Shown here: positions 33,915 to 48,010 of the stretch, piece by piece | Layout: the number at the start of each line of letters is the position of its first letter | Position numbering within the stretch: position 1 is the stretch's first letter | Assembly: GCA_965153355.1 (NCBI GenBank) | Contig: OZ231127.1 | Coordinates: 90,396,001 to 90,460,000 of the forward strand | DNA: 64,000 nt | Reading direction: 5' to 3' | Origin: Flaccisagitta enflata | Lineage: Eukaryota; Chaetognatha; Sagittoidea; Aphragmophora | Program-made: the position numbers and the translations under genes | The notes under the pieces: generated by a model | Database searches by the model: none | What the model was told of the DNA's origin: nothing | What the model saw: only the letters and a program-made list of their open reading frames with translations

Positions 33915-36815
33915 CTATGACAAGATATTTCCGGGATCCGTGACGTCAGCATCGTTGAGAAGAATTTCAGTGCTACTTTTGTATAGCCCTGAGACAGCAG
34001 CGCGCCGATTTGAAAGTATTTCAGGCCCAAACGGTGAGAAAGTTGCGATGGAAAGTAGACGTTTCTTTCCAAAGTGGAGCAGTTCATCTTTGATCTGCTT
34101 GATGCCTAATTGATCGCAGATGGCGTTGTAACTAACAAAGTTTGGAAGACCACAATATGCCTTGACGCTTCTTGAGTGGCATTTGGTTAGCTGTTCCCAT
34201 AGATTTACACTCATGTTGGCATAGGCAATGGCTCCGAAGCGCCAGATACTCGTAACCACGGATTCATGTAATTTCAGTATCCAGGTTGGATTTCTCCATA
34301 TCGATTTTGCTGCTAATCGTTTAATGGCGTGGATGCGTGGCGTAGCTTTGCCAATCATCTTTGTGACGTGCGACTTCCAATCAAGTCGTTCATCAAATTC
34401 TACTCCAAGGAATCGGTGTGATGAGACCCTTGCAATATTAGACCCAAGAAGTTTCAGGTCAATATCCATGCGGCGATGAGTAGGCTTTCGGCTGAAAAGA
34501 ATAAAGACGGATTTTTCGGGCGCCAATTGTACACGCCACTGAGCAGTCCATTTTGCAATTTTCTCCAACGTCTCGTTGATGCGTTTTTCTGCAGATTTAG
34601 GATCTTTGTCTGTAGTCCAAATTGCTATGTCATCAGCATATTGACCGAGAAAGACTTCTTTGTCAATGCCAATAGCGTCTCTGAGGTCATCAACAAATAT
34701 GTTAAACAAACTTGGACTTAGAACTGCACCCTGTGGTGTTCCAGCTTTCATGTAAACAGGCGGCGAGAGTTTAGGACCCACTTTGACTCTGAGGGAACGA
34801 TTTGATATGAAGCCATTTATGACACCAATTAGATGTTTTGGAAGCTGAAGCTTCATAAGTTTCCAGAGGAGACCTGTTGTCCATACCTTATCAAAGGCAC
34901 CAGCAACATCCAAAAAGACGGCAACGGTGCTTGCTTGATTAGCAAAACCGTGAGCAACATTTTCTTCTAACCTGAGGACATGCTCGTCGCAGCTCCTTCC
35001 TTTTTTATATGCTGCTTGAAAATGGTTTTCCTTGACCTTTCTTTTAACCATTTCTTTTTGAAGTCGCTCTTTTATGCAAGTTTCGAAAATTTTACTGATG
35101 CAAGAGGACAAAGAGATAGGACGCCAGTTCTTAGCTACCTTAAGATTTTTTCCAGGTTTAGGTATCATTGAGATGCGGACAGAGCGCCAATTCATCGGAA
35201 AATAACCGGCAACAAGGAGAATTGTAAAGAGCTTTGCAAGACCGCAGATGGCGTTTTTTCCTGTGTGCTTGAGAAGCTTATAATTTACTCCGTCATCACC
35301 GCCGGATGATCGATTTTTCTTTTTCCGGAGATGGTGGAATATTTCGTTTGCTGTTATTCTGTTATCCTTGATATTTGGAGGAATTTTTCGGCCAAACCGT
35401 CCAATTCTTTCTGTCTCAATGAAGTTTTTGACTGGTTCATTTTTTAGGTTCTCGTCGATCCTTCCAAAATCTGTTGCATCTGTAGGAAGATTTTTCTTAA
35501 CATCATCCTCAATCTTTTGTCGGAATGTGTCGTCGAATTTGGGATTGTTGGGAAAACTGTGTGCAATTTCCAATCTCTCAGCATGTATTTTAGCCACTGT
35601 AGCATCATCTTTCTGTAAAACACCATTGTCATCTTCAATACCGCAACAAGATGCTTCTTCCTGTTTTTTTCCTATATCAGGTTCTATCTCTTTTAACATC
35701 TTCCATGATTTTGCCGCATCTTTTTCCTCAAAAAGTGCTTCAACTTTTGTTGCTGTTGTCTTTTCAACGTCGCGTTTTATAAGTCTTTTTATTTCACGGT
35801 TCAGATAATTCATGACTTTTCTAACTAGATCTGTTGACTTATCATTGCTGTCATTGTATTTTCTCAGCTTATTCAACCGTCTCCTAAAGTTGATTAATTC
35901 AACCGTTTCTTTAGAAAGAGCAATATCATTTCGAGTTAGAATTTTCTTTTTTAAAGAATTTTTGTTGACAGTTTGACGAAGATGTTCACTGAAGGCTTCA
36001 ATTGAGGATTCAATTTCATTTACCGAGTTACATCTGAAAATAGGCTCGTAATCGTTCAGTGCTTGTCTGACTCCGGCCCAGTCAATCTTTTCAATAATTT
36101 TGCTCTCTGCTTTGTATTTATGATCGATTTCAAGTGTGGTGACGATGTGATCTGAACCAAAGCTGTCTCCAGTTTTCCATTTGCAAGAGCTGCTTGTGCC
36201 GATTAGTTTAACCAAGCATAGATCAATACAGGAAGTTGTATTCTTGCTTGTTGAAAAATAAGTGGGAGAGTCGTCGTTCATTATACTATAACTGTTATGA
36301 CTCACAAGATAGTTTATCTTGTCGCCGGCTTTGCTGATTTTGTTCCTTTTATCAAGCCCAACATGAGCATTCATGTCACCTATAAGGACTATGATTGTGT
36401 TTCGTTGTGAATTTAATGAGAAGCCAGCTTCTAATTCATCAAAGTGTTTTTGACTAAGAAACTCACCAGGGTGGAGGTAGACAGTTCCCAACCTGACCAG
36501 CAGATGATCCAGCACAATTTCAATAATAATCATTTCATCAATACTACATGAAATTTCATTTACTTTTAAATGGTTTTTGCACAGAATGGCCACGCCTCCA
36601 GGTTTGGATTTGCCACTTTTATGATCCTTTCTTATGGTTCGATAGCCTTTGATTTTAAGCCTCTTTGACTTGGTTAATCTTGTATCATTAAGGCAAATTA
36701 CATTACCATTTCGGCCAGCTCTAGAATCAGCAAGTAGTGAGATTTCAGATTTTTTGTTGTTGACGCTGTTAATATTTATCTGGTCGATATAGAAGGCGTT
36801 GCATTCAGAACCCAT
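33915..36815 (-). CDS. LINE ORF2: endonuclease and reverse transcriptase
   Basis: 966 residues. The N-terminal domain (about 1-235) is an apurinic-type endonuclease that nicks target DNA: GDMNAHVG at 146-153, CIDLCLV near 196 and SDH at 221-223 are its catalytic blocks. The motif that normally reads NE/QE reads CLNDTRL (41-47), so the metal-binding Glu is Asp44. The reverse transcriptase covers about 545-820: IPKPGKN (551), NWRPISLSSCISKIFE (563), FLDVAGAFDKVW (634-645, Asp636), GTPQGAVLSP (692), QYADDIAIW (725-733) and RFLGVEF (801). The C-terminal part resembles the Jockey/CR1 thumb region, with no RNase H and no zinc knuckle seen. Jockey ORF2 is about 900 residues, so this is full length. 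It starts inside ORF1's last codons. Confidence 0.95.
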   Translation of the reverse strand: MGSECNAFYIDQININSVNNKKSEISLLADSRAGRNGNVICLNDTRLTKSKRLKIKGYRTIRKDHKSGKSKPGGVAILCKNHLKVNEISCSIDEMIIIEIVLDHLLVRLGTVYLHPGEFLSQKHFDELEAGFSLNSQRNTIIVLIGDMNAHVGLDKRNKISKAGDKINYLVSHNSYSIMNDDSPTYFSTSKNTTSCIDLCLVKLIGTSSSCKWKTGDSFGSDHIVTTLEIDHKYKAESKIIEKIDWAGVRQALNDYEPIFRCNSVNEIESSIEAFSEHLRQTVNKNSLKKKILTRNDIALSKETVELINFRRRLNKLRKYNDSNDKSTDLVRKVMNYLNREIKRLIKRDVEKTTATKVEALFEEKDAAKSWKMLKEIEPDIGKKQEEASCCGIEDDNGVLQKDDATVAKIHAERLEIAHSFPNNPKFDDTFRQKIEDDVKKNLPTDATDFGRIDENLKNEPVKNFIETERIGRFGRKIPPNIKDNRITANEIFHHLRKKKNRSSGGDDGVNYKLLKHTGKNAICGLAKLFTILLVAGYFPMNWRSVRISMIPKPGKNLKVAKNWRPISLSSCISKIFETCIKERLQKEMVKRKVKENHFQAAYKKGRSCDEHVLRLEENVAHGFANQASTVAVFLDVAGAFDKVWTTGLLWKLMKLQLPKHLIGVINGFISNRSLRVKVGPKLSPPVYMKAGTPQGAVLSPSLFNIFVDDLRDAIGIDKEVFLGQYADDIAIWTTDKDPKSAEKRINETLEKIAKWTAQWRVQLAPEKSVFILFSRKPTHRRMDIDLKLLGSNIARVSSHRFLGVEFDERLDWKSHVTKMIGKATPRIHAIKRLAAKSIWRNPTWILKLHESVVTSIWRFGAIAYANMSVNLWEQLTKCHSRSVKAYCGLPNFVSYNAICDQLGIKQIKDELLHFGKKRLLSIATFSPFGPEILSNRRAAVSGLYKSSTEILLNDADVTDPGNILS

Positions 36816-37347
36816 TTTCAGGCTGTTGATTCTGCATTTGATCTGTCATCGGCGGAGGTAACTGTTCTGCTATAACATCCATGGCCGCTCGAACTGCATT
36901 CATTGGCGATTGGTTAGAAATGTTTGAGTGTTGCTCCGCCAGATTAGACGCAAAAAGTGTTTGTCTTGGAGACAGCGTTTGTTGCTGATGATACCGTTGG
37001 CGGTTGTCTATGCGATGTTCTGGCGTGCGACGTTCAGGTGTGCCATACATTTCAAGATCACCGGGACTTGGCGGAGGTAGTGGATGATGTTGAGGCGGAA
37101 TTAGATGATTTGCGTCGAGAGACTGTTTTTTGTTTTTGTTACTAGTCATCGAATTCATAGAGGCATTAATTTCCGGCAGCGTTGGCATTGCAGCATGTGC
37201 AGACGATGAAGCTGCAGCATCAGCTGTTGCACCGGTATTTGTGACGAAGAGAGGCGGTTGTTGTCCGGTAGAAACCACAGAATGGGTGTGGTTCACGAGC
37301 GTAACAGCCGCTGCTGCCGCTGCTGCAGCTGTTGTCCCATGTGACAT
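36805..37347 (-). CDS. LINE ORF1, small low-complexity protein
   Basis: About 180 residues beginning MSHGTTAAAAAAAA. It is rich in Ala near the start, then Pro (PPQHHPLPPPSPG), then Gln/Asn, ending QNQQPENGF. I take the ATG at 37347; an in-frame TAA lies at 37402-37404. In Jockey-type elements ORF1 binds the RNA and usually carries CCHC knuckles; here none is visible and the protein is far shorter than usual. It may be a reduced ORF1, or this copy may have lost part of the 5' region. Its stop codon overlaps the ORF2 start: the shared minus-strand sequence is ATGGGTTCTGA. Confidence 0.75.
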   Translation of the reverse strand: MSHGTTAAAAAAAAVTLVNHTHSVVSTGQQPPLFVTNTGATADAAASSSAHAAMPTLPEINASMNSMTSNKNKKQSLDANHLIPPQHHPLPPPSPGDLEMYGTPERRTPEHRIDNRQRYHQQQTLSPRQTLFASNLAEQHSNISNQSPMNAVRAAMDVIAEQLPPPMTDQMQNQQPENGF

Positions 37348-37440
37348 CAACTTAAAACTTCTTCTCCTTTCATAATCTTTTCCCCTCCTTCGAAAAAAGA
37401 CTTATATGGCATCCTCGTTGCTTAAACATTAGGTCGTTCT

Positions 37441-37482
37441 CTTTCACTCTTTCCCATCTATTTTTTTTTCTCCTTCTTTTTG

Positions 37483-37543
<61 letters not shown>

Positions 37544-37910
37544 TTCGGTTTTACTGGCTTGTCACCCCCCTTCTCCTGCTGCCGTTTTCTTTTTTTTTTC
37601 TTTCTGCGTGTTTCTAGTTTTCAGCTCTCCCCCACTTCCCTTTCCTGTCGCTGCTTCAGCGGCAGCAGCAGTCTCTCGTCCGTTTTGTCCCCTGTCGTTC
37701 TTCTGCCTGCTGCAGTTCTATTGCTGCTGCACCAACTTTTCCCGTTTTATCGAGTCTTTTTCACAGTTTTTCACCCCCTCCTCCTTCATATAAGCCCCCG
37801 TTTTCACCCCCTCCTCCTTCATGTTTGCCCCCGTAAGGTTTTTTGCTTCTCCCTCTGACCTACCCCTTCCAATGCTCGCTCTTTCAGTCCTTCTCTGTCT
37901 CTCCTCTCTC
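37441..37910. repeat. (CT)n at 37491-37540 and C/T-rich stretch
   Basis: After the CT tract, 37560-37870 is C/T-rich with a duplicated TTTTCACCCCCTCCTCCTTC unit (about 37768 and 37800). No gene is supported. Confidence 0.8.
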
Positions 37911-38433
37911 TTTTTAGTCGCGTGAACGCGACTCTAGAAGCCGCTATGTCGGTCGGTCGGTCGGTCGGTCGGTCGGTCTGTCGGTCGGTCTGTCGGTCGG
38001 TCCGTAACTTTTTTGAAATATAGGCTTTATAGTCGTTTTAAAGGTTATTGAAGGTTATTAAAGGTAATTATAGGTAATTTTTGGTAATTATAGGTAATTT
38101 TAGGTAATTTTAGGTAATTATAGGTAAATATAGGTATTTTAGTAATCTGTATCATTTAAGTCAGAAAAGTTGTCTCGGACTATAAATTGAGGTAATTGTA
38201 GGAAATATAGGAAAAAATGGGTAATTATAGGTGATTATAGATAATTTATGGTGATTTAATGTAATAGTAGGTAATTATAGGTATTTACAGGTATTTGTAG
38301 ATAAATGTGGGTAATTATAGGAAGATATAGGTACTTAGTTATCTTCATTATCTTTATTACCTTAATTACCTTAGTTACCTTTATTACCTTTATTACCCTT
38401 ATTACCACGCGACTAAGGTTTGTTGACCTTGTT
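37911..38433 (-). mobile_element. hairpin element C3-like, 523 bp
   Basis: On the minus strand: ACAAGGTCAACAAACCTTAG, AGTCGCGTGGTAA, a long array built on AATTACCTATA (38040-38390), a GACC tract covering 37947-38003, and the hairpin AGTCGCGTTCACGCGACT with AAAAA. The ends match family C, but the body repeats a different unit from the GACTTA copies. Confidence 0.7.
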
Positions 38434-38553
38434 TACTTATTGCCTTCTTTTGGACTAACTCACTTCGATGATCAATTAATGTCCGTATATATACGTTAAT
38501 GTGTGTCGATATGTGTGTCGATTTGTGTGTCTGTCTGCCTGTCTATCTGCCTC

Positions 38554-38584
<31 letters not shown>

Positions 38585-38689
38585 TCTCTCTCTCTCTCTC
38601 TCCGTATTCGAGAGCGGTCCAAAAGCTTTTTGACTTCCCCGAAGAGGCACATTAGTAAAGGTTTTCGTTTACGACAGGCGGAAGGAAGA
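38434..38689. other. no gene; CTGT array at 38560-38582
   Basis: Short CTGT and CT arrays only. Confidence 0.5.
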
Positions 38690-39360
38690 TGACTGAGGGG
38701 AGAGGGGAGAGATGGGGGAAGTTGGGGGAACAGTCAAACGAGAAGATGGTTTAAAAGAGAGAGCAGGTGACTGACTGACTGAGGGGAGAGATGGGGAAGA
38801 TGTGAGGGGGGGGAAGAGTGGAGAGATGGGGGAACATTATAATGAGTCCATGGCGGGTATACAGGAGAAGGCAGGTGACTGAGGCGAGAGATAGGGGAGA
38901 TGGGGGAGGTTAAGAGAGGGGGGTTAAGTCAAACCAGCCAAGGGCAGGTAACTGAGTGGAGAGGTGGGAAAGATGGGGGGCAGAGAGATGGGGGAACACT
39001 CAAATGAGTCGATGTCAAGTATACAGGAGAAGGCAGGTGACTAAGGGGGGAGATGGGGGGATGGAGAGATGAGGGAACAGTGTGCGGAACATGTCAACGG
39101 CAGGTATACAGGGCAATAATGGTGACTTAGGGGAGAAATGGGGGAGATAGGGGGAAGGGCAGAGAAATGAGGAACAGTCTGACGAGTCGATGGTGGGTAT
39201 ACAGGCAGAAGGAAGATGACTGAGGGCTGAGATGGGGGGAGGGAGGGAGATGGGGGAACAGTCAACTGAGTCGATGGCGGGTATACAGGATAGGGCAGGT
39301 GACTGAGGGGAGAGATGGTGGGGGGGGGAGGGCGGTTTGATGGGGGAATAGTCAAACCAG
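38690..39360. repeat. G-rich minisatellite, irregular 85-160 bp units
   Basis: Units contain GACTGAGGGGAGAGATGGGG, GGGGAACAGTCAA, GAGTCGATGGCGGGTATACA and GGAGAAGGCAGGT. About six copies occur with variable deletions. Confidence 0.8.
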
Positions 39361-40001
39361 CCACGGATGGGATTGCAGTAAAAGGAGGTGACAGGGTGCA
39401 TGTGGTCTAATGGGAAGTGAGACATATCGACATTACCAGAGAAAAGGAAAATAGTCAAAAGCAGTCAGAGACGGAGACAAGACGTAGTCAGATAGAGACA
39501 GCGAGAGATACAGCTAGATAGTGTTAGAGACAGGCAGAGGCATTCAGACCGACGGACAGAGAGAGAGAGGCAGAGAGATATAGAAAGTGATAGAGAGACA
39601 TAGACGAACAAACAGACAGACATAATGAGGGACAGACACAGGAAAAGAAAGTGTGTTGAAACATGGAGTCGACGGTTGATGTAATCTGCATAAAAGTAGT
39701 TTAAAAGTACCACCAGCGACTTGGAAAAAGGAAAGCCAGTTTGAAAGCGAATTTGTCTTGGGAAGGAGTTTACAAGGAGAAAGAAGCAACAAACGATAAG
39801 AATACACTTTTAACACCATTCAAAGCAACAAATGTAGTGTGGACAAGTGAGGTCTATTGAACGACAAAGACGCGACAAAAAATTGTTGATATTATGCGCC
39901 CAGCGCACCCATTGCAGACTCGAAATCCACAAAAAATGAATGATAAAATAAGAAGGGCAACCATATGAACATCTTCAAATTTGATTCTGGAATGTTGTGA
40001 A
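39361..40001. other. purine-rich then unique sequence, no gene
   Basis: AGAGACAG-rich to 39640; nothing supported beyond. Confidence 0.4.
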
Positions 40002-40199
40002 ACAAGACCGGATAAACGACCACTCGAGTCGCTTGCGGGTGAGCAGGGGTAGTGACAGATAAGGTAACCAGGGTCTTTGGGCAGGAGCAGTGCGCTCAAA
40101 AATCTAAAAACACCGAAAAAGTAAAATAGGGACCGACCAACCGACCAACTGACGGACAGACAAAGCGGGTTGTAGAGTCGCGTAGCACGCGACTGAAGA
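40002..40199 (+). mobile_element. hairpin element A7
   Basis: ACAAGACCGGATAAACGACC, AGTCGCTTGCGGGTGAGCAG, GGGCAGGAGCAGTG, ACACCGAAAAAGTAAA, a GACC tract, GCGGGTTGTAG, AGTCGCGTAGCACGCGACT, then GAAGAA in place of TAAAA. Confidence 0.75.
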
Positions 40200-40206
40200 A
40201 AGAACG

Positions 40207-40466
40207 GGGGTGTATATAGTTGCACGTCACTTGCACGCATTCACTCACCCCTAGGGTCCTTTCCATTTTTCGCCCATGTGGTCGAAAAATGATTGACTTT
40301 CTTCCTCATACAGCCTTGATTTTGTAAATTTTGGGTAGAAACAGTACAAAACAGTTGTGTTCTACTAAAATATCATCTTCAAGTATCTTATCAAGAGTTT
40401 AAAATCTGCTTTCATTTGCTTCCCTTTCTTTTTCCGTCTTCTGTTTTCCTTTCCATCTCCAAATCC

Positions 40467-40559
<93 letters not shown>

Positions 40560-40747
40560 GCCGGGGTGTCTTACCCGGAAGGAAGGTGTACAGATTCGGC
40601 TTCTGCGAGAGGCTATACGGCCACCACATAGGGCTCATGTACTTTGGCCTGGCTCCAAATCCTCTCAATCTTTTCCGTCCCCCCCCCCCTCATATGTAAC
40701 TATGTCGTATAATAATAATAGCATAATACTATTTGTATATACACCCC
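40207..40747. mobile_element. K1: candidate inverted-repeat element with (GTT)n
   Basis: GGGGTGTATAT at 40207 and ATATACACCCC ending at 40747 are inverse termini. The left part resembles the K copies at 26340 and 44803. A (GTT)n tract of about 90 bp (40469-40558) and a C run at 40681-40689 lie inside. Confidence 0.5.
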
Positions 40748-41037
40748 TGAAAACAAGTCAAGAGAGTTGAGTTTTTGATGTGGTCCTAATTCTGGTGGAT
40801 ATTATTTCATTCCTTCATTCACAAAGTTTTTTTTGACGGTGATTCTCGCAGCGAAGGACAACATTTCTTGGAAGAAGGAAAAAGTCTCAAAATCTCGAAA
40901 ATGTCGAAATTCCTTGGAAATGTAAAGAATATGTCATCACCAAATTGTGAGCACGCAGAGACCTCAAAGGCCAGTCAAACAAACCAAAAAGCGAACAAAA
41001 TTTCTCTCTCTACCTTTTATAATAACATCGTATTGAG

Positions 41038-41137
<100 letters not shown>

Positions 41138-41275
41138 CAATGTTATTATCCAAGGATCAAGGCGCAGGAAAATAATTTCTTTCTTTTGCTAATGCTATCA
41201 AGCGGTCGCTGGAAACGGATAGTGACAGGTAGTGAACAAAAGACGCTGACTGTCCCGTCTGTCTATCTGGTTGAA

Positions 41276-41848
41276 CAGTAGATGTCATCTAGACTTGGAT
41301 ATACAGGGAAATTCATCACACGCTGACAAATATACTTAAAAGACTGATATTCAGAATATAGACTAATAAAAAGATGCTTTATTGCCCATGGGTGTTGGTT
41401 GCTATGGAAACAAATTTCCATGTATTCACACTAAAATATCAACATTTTGAGAAGTTTTTTGAGAGAACATTATTTTAAATAAAATTTGCTACAACTTTCC
41501 CATATTATGTTCTGTAAGAATATTGCTCGTTTAGTCGTTGCTATGGAGCGTTACTATGTGTGACAGCCCTGTGATGCTCCCTAGCAACCACCAAACGAGC
41601 AATATTCTTACAGAACATATTGTGGGAAAATTGTAGTTAATCTTTTTTTAAACAATGTTCCCGCAAAAATGTCTCAAAAATATTGATACTTATGCGTAAA
41701 TACATGAAATGTGTTTCTATGGCAACTAACACCCATAAACCATAAACCATCCTTTTATCAGTTCATATTTCAAATATCAATCTTTTTAGTTTATCTGTCT
41801 TTCTGTAATGAATTCCCCCGGATTTCCTAGTCTAGACGACATCTACTG
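41276..41848. mobile_element. foldback element I1, 573 bp
   Basis: Ends CAGTAGATGTCATCTAGACT and its inverse. The arms run nearly to the centre (GAATATTGCTCGTTTAG against CAAACGAGCAATATTC), so a single strand would fold into one long hairpin. The right flank is TA; the left flank is AA, so one side of the target duplication has mutated. Related copies are at 52858 and 61859. Confidence 0.8.
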
Positions 41849-42049
41849 TACATGCATATCTATCAAATGCAGTTTAGACTCACCACGTTAGACTGAAGTA
41901 ATGGCTAGGAATGGGGTACACAGGGCTTGAAATGAGGCTTTTAGGCAGGCACTTGGGTCTTGAAGCTGGAATGAAGACATGACTAAGGCCTTGCGGGTTT
42001 GGCCGTGAGAAGGCCGAGGCTCGGTTTTGAGGCCAAACCCGAAATTCGG

Positions 42050-42250
42050 TTTTGCTTACAAAACCGACCTTGTTTTCAAAAAGTTTTTTGCTTCTATATT
42101 ATTCTTTCATTTTTCCACTCATGAAACTATTTTTCGTTTTTTTTATTATTATTATTTTGCTTACAAAACCGACCTTGTTTTCAAGAAGTTTCTTGCTTCT
42201 ATAACATTCTTTCATTCTTCCACTCATCAAACTATTTTCGTTTTTTTTTC
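42050..42250. repeat. 100-bp tandem duplication
   Basis: GCTTACAAAACCGACCTTGT ... CTTTCATT ... CACTCAT occurs twice, about 103 bp apart. Confidence 0.8.
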
Positions 42251-42296
42251 TCACCTTTATGATCATATTATGTGTCTATGTGTGTTTGTCTGTCGG

Positions 42297-42334
<38 letters not shown>

Positions 42335-42690
42335 GTCTGTTCTTTTTGTATTTTTTCTTCTTATTCTTTTTCCTCTCTCATTTCTTTTTTCTATCTACTT
42401 TACTTTAAGAACCGATGTAAACCCGACATAAACCCGAGGAAAGGTTTTGGTATATTCCGAACCCGAACCGAAACCGCGGAAAAAAACGCCATACGCAAGG
42501 CCTTAGACATGACATCCATACTATGCACAGTGGGCCTTAATTGGATATGAGTTTTAAAAAATCCCCGATAGTAGTGACTTCTATGAGTAGGTACAATACA
42601 TAGTGGCGAATTGATGTTAACCCTAAAAAAAATTTCCCTTGAAAATTTTTGCAAAAATCAATAAAAAGTATCAATTCTCTCATACATTTA

Positions 42691-43439
42691 CACCGTCTTT
42701 AGATCGATTTGAAAAATGTTAAACCTTTATAACTTCTTAACTACTAGGCAAAGTCTTCAAATTTTCAGTGAACGTTACTAACATGTGACGGTTTTGTTAT
42801 TCAAAATCTTAGATATAGATACTGAATGATTGAGGTACAGCAAAACTCTGAAAAAACGGTCATTTTTGAAGTAAAATGAACCTTTTTTCACCTTTTTTTA
42901 GAAGAAGCTGTCTTACACTGTTGAACTGATTGGACTACAACCCCAAGAACACTTACAGACTAATGATGAACATACATACATTTCCATTTTGCTTGAAAAA
43001 GTAATGATTTTCCTTAGTTTTCAAAAAAAATTGATTGATTTTCCATGTTTACCAAAAGCAATTTTCAAAAATCACCTAAAATTTGTGAAAATTCCGCAGA
43101 GTATCCAATTTTTTTTATAATTTTCAAAAAAATATGTTTTTATAACTAATTATCAATGATTTTACACCAATTCTAACATTCTAGTTTGATTTGTTTGAAA
43201 GTTACAAGAAGAAAAAGACAGCTCCTTTGAAAAAAGTGGAGTAAAAATTTACCATGGCTTAAAAATGCTAATTCTTTCAGTGTTTTGCTGTACCCCAATT
43301 AATCAATATCTATATCAATGCTTTTGCATAACAAAACTGTTACATGTCAGCAATGTTTGCTGAAAATTTGAAGACTTTTTGCCGAATAGTTTTGGAATTA
43401 TAAAGGTTTAACATTTTTCAATTCGATCTAAAGACGGTG
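42691..43439. mobile_element. long-arm foldback element, 749 bp
   Basis: CACCGTCTTTAGATCGATTT at the left end and its inverse at the right; arms of about 170 bp. TA flanks both ends (42689-42690, 43440-43441). The terminal motif resembles that of the 2.2-kb element at 58538 (CCGCTTTTAGAT). Confidence 0.85.
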
Positions 43440-43467
43440 TACTTACAGATTCCAAAGATATATCTTT

Positions 43468-43705
43468 TTTGAAATTCTGATTCAAGATTCATAGTCCTAG
43501 TACAATTTCCAATCATTTGATAAATCACATTATACACTTTCATGAAAAAAAAAAGATTTTTATATTTTAGGCCACCGTTGCTTTTTTTTTAACGGTGGTA
43601 CAGAAAATGAAAATTTGGTCTGTTGGTAAAAATATATAGTGCGACCTATCAAATGATTGGAAATTTTACCAGGAATATGAATCCTGAATCAGATATTCAA
43701 AACAC
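43468..43705. mobile_element. small foldback element, about 238 bp
   Basis: Arms of about 60 bp (left with CCAATCATTTGATA near 43515, right with TATCAAATGATTGG near 43647) enclose a central hairpin CCACCGTT ... AACGGTGG with a T loop. It abuts the right side of the preceding foldback. Confidence 0.65.
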
Positions 43706-43708
43706 ATA

Positions 43709-43712
43709 AATC

Positions 43713-43790
<78 letters not shown>
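43709..43790. repeat. (GAAA)n microsatellite
   Basis: About twenty GAAA units. Confidence 0.97.
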
Positions 43791-43791
<1 letters not shown>

Positions 43792-44602
43792 GACCAAGTA
43801 AAATCAAGGAAAGGAAGAGATTGAAAGATTTGGTTTGCATTTTGACCATGTTTCTCATATCTCCATGACGTCAATCAAGTCGAAGCGCAGAGAAAAGTTT
43901 CACGTGCAGAACGTTGTATTTACTGCACGTGACACTCATGACCAAAAATCTGTTTCGGGAAAAGGGTGCAGGTGGTCGCCGAGAGAGAATTGGACCGTTA
44001 TTGCCAATGTCCATGTAGGCGTACATTTTATGCATGCTTAATCCTGTCGTAAACTGCTTCCCTGTATATGTAATGGCTTTCCACGTTTATAATCGTTCAC
44101 GCTTATTTCTATTTAGCATGCCACGCTTATTAGTTTGCATTCTTTCATCCCCTTCGCTGTCTTTAGTTATAGATTCAGCCTAGCAATTAGTGGCTTTAAT
44201 GATATTCGGATTTCCTGATAACGGCATGATCTAACTAACTATCAATCCTACTAACTATCGATCCTATTAACCATCGTCCGTGCATATTTTCATTAATCGT
44301 TCTATTTGCCTCTCTAGATGACAAACACTAATACTGAATTGACTCTAGCCTGGGCATAGAACTAATGACGATAAGCCCGCCGATGATACAGAATGCCAAG
44401 GACTCATGCATTCACGTAAGTTGCTAATCCATACCAGCCGCTTATATCCATGAATACATACGAATGACATGAATGACATGAATGACATGAGCGCCAGATG
44501 CTTTGGATGTTATTCATAAGAATGCAACGCTTTGAGGTAGTCATAGACATAGTTATTCGAAAATTGGAAGGCAAGGGTGTAGTTTTATATGAAACAAGTT
44601 GT
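43791..44602. other. no gene recognised
   Basis: Only a short GAATGACAT triplicate at 44461-44492 is notable. Confidence 0.4.
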
Positions 44603-44611
44603 ATCTAAGCT

Positions 44612-44690
44612 ACCCGGGGTTACAGTATCGTTACGGATCGGAGGAAGCAGATTGGTTGGGGGGGCCCCCCCCCCGGCAGATGTAGAGATA
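44612..44690 (+). mobile_element. hairpin element D4, 5' fragment
   Basis: CTACCCGGGGTTACAGTATC, then GTTACGGATCGG matches the first 45 bp of family D. The remainder is lost after a G/C run. Confidence 0.4.
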
Positions 44691-44802
44691 CGCTCCTTTC
44701 AAGTTATTGTTGTCATAAAATCGTGTTAAATATCCCATTGTTAGTATCAATTTCTAAATGAATGATTTAATGACCGAATGCACAAATGAATGAATGAATA
44801 GA

Positions 44803-45000
44803 CAGGGGTGTATATAATTCCACAACCTTTGATTATTTCCCCCCCCCCCCTGCCTTTGATTTTCTTCCCCACAATGCATCACGTCGCATTTCAAAATCAT
44901 TGGTTTTCTCCTCCATAAAGCAATAAAACAGTGTGTTTTAGGTTTAAATAGATTGTCCCTTTTGGAAATGTTATTTTCGCGATAGTCTGGTTCAACTCAA
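44803..45000 (+). mobile_element. K repeat, one copy
   Basis: CAGGGGTGTATATAATTCCA, CTTTGATTTTCTTCCCC and AAGCAATAAAACAGTGT follow the order of the copy at 26340-26592. Confidence 0.6.
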
Positions 45001-45123
45001 GCCCTGATAGAGCTAAGATGTCATACACCTGTTGCCTGTTGGTTTCTCTGCCTTCGCATCTGGATATGTCTTTTCAATCAATGATTAGATTTTTTCAGCT
45101 TGAATTGAAGGAAGTTGTGCGAC

Positions 45124-45329
<206 letters not shown>

Positions 45330-45440
45330 GAGTGAGACAGAGACAGAAGCAGAGTCAAAGAGAGAGAGAGGACACTGAGTAAGAGACAGAGACACACAGA
45401 ATGAGACAGAGACAGATAGAGCTAGAGAGACAGAAGCGTC

Positions 45441-48010
<2,570 letters not shown>

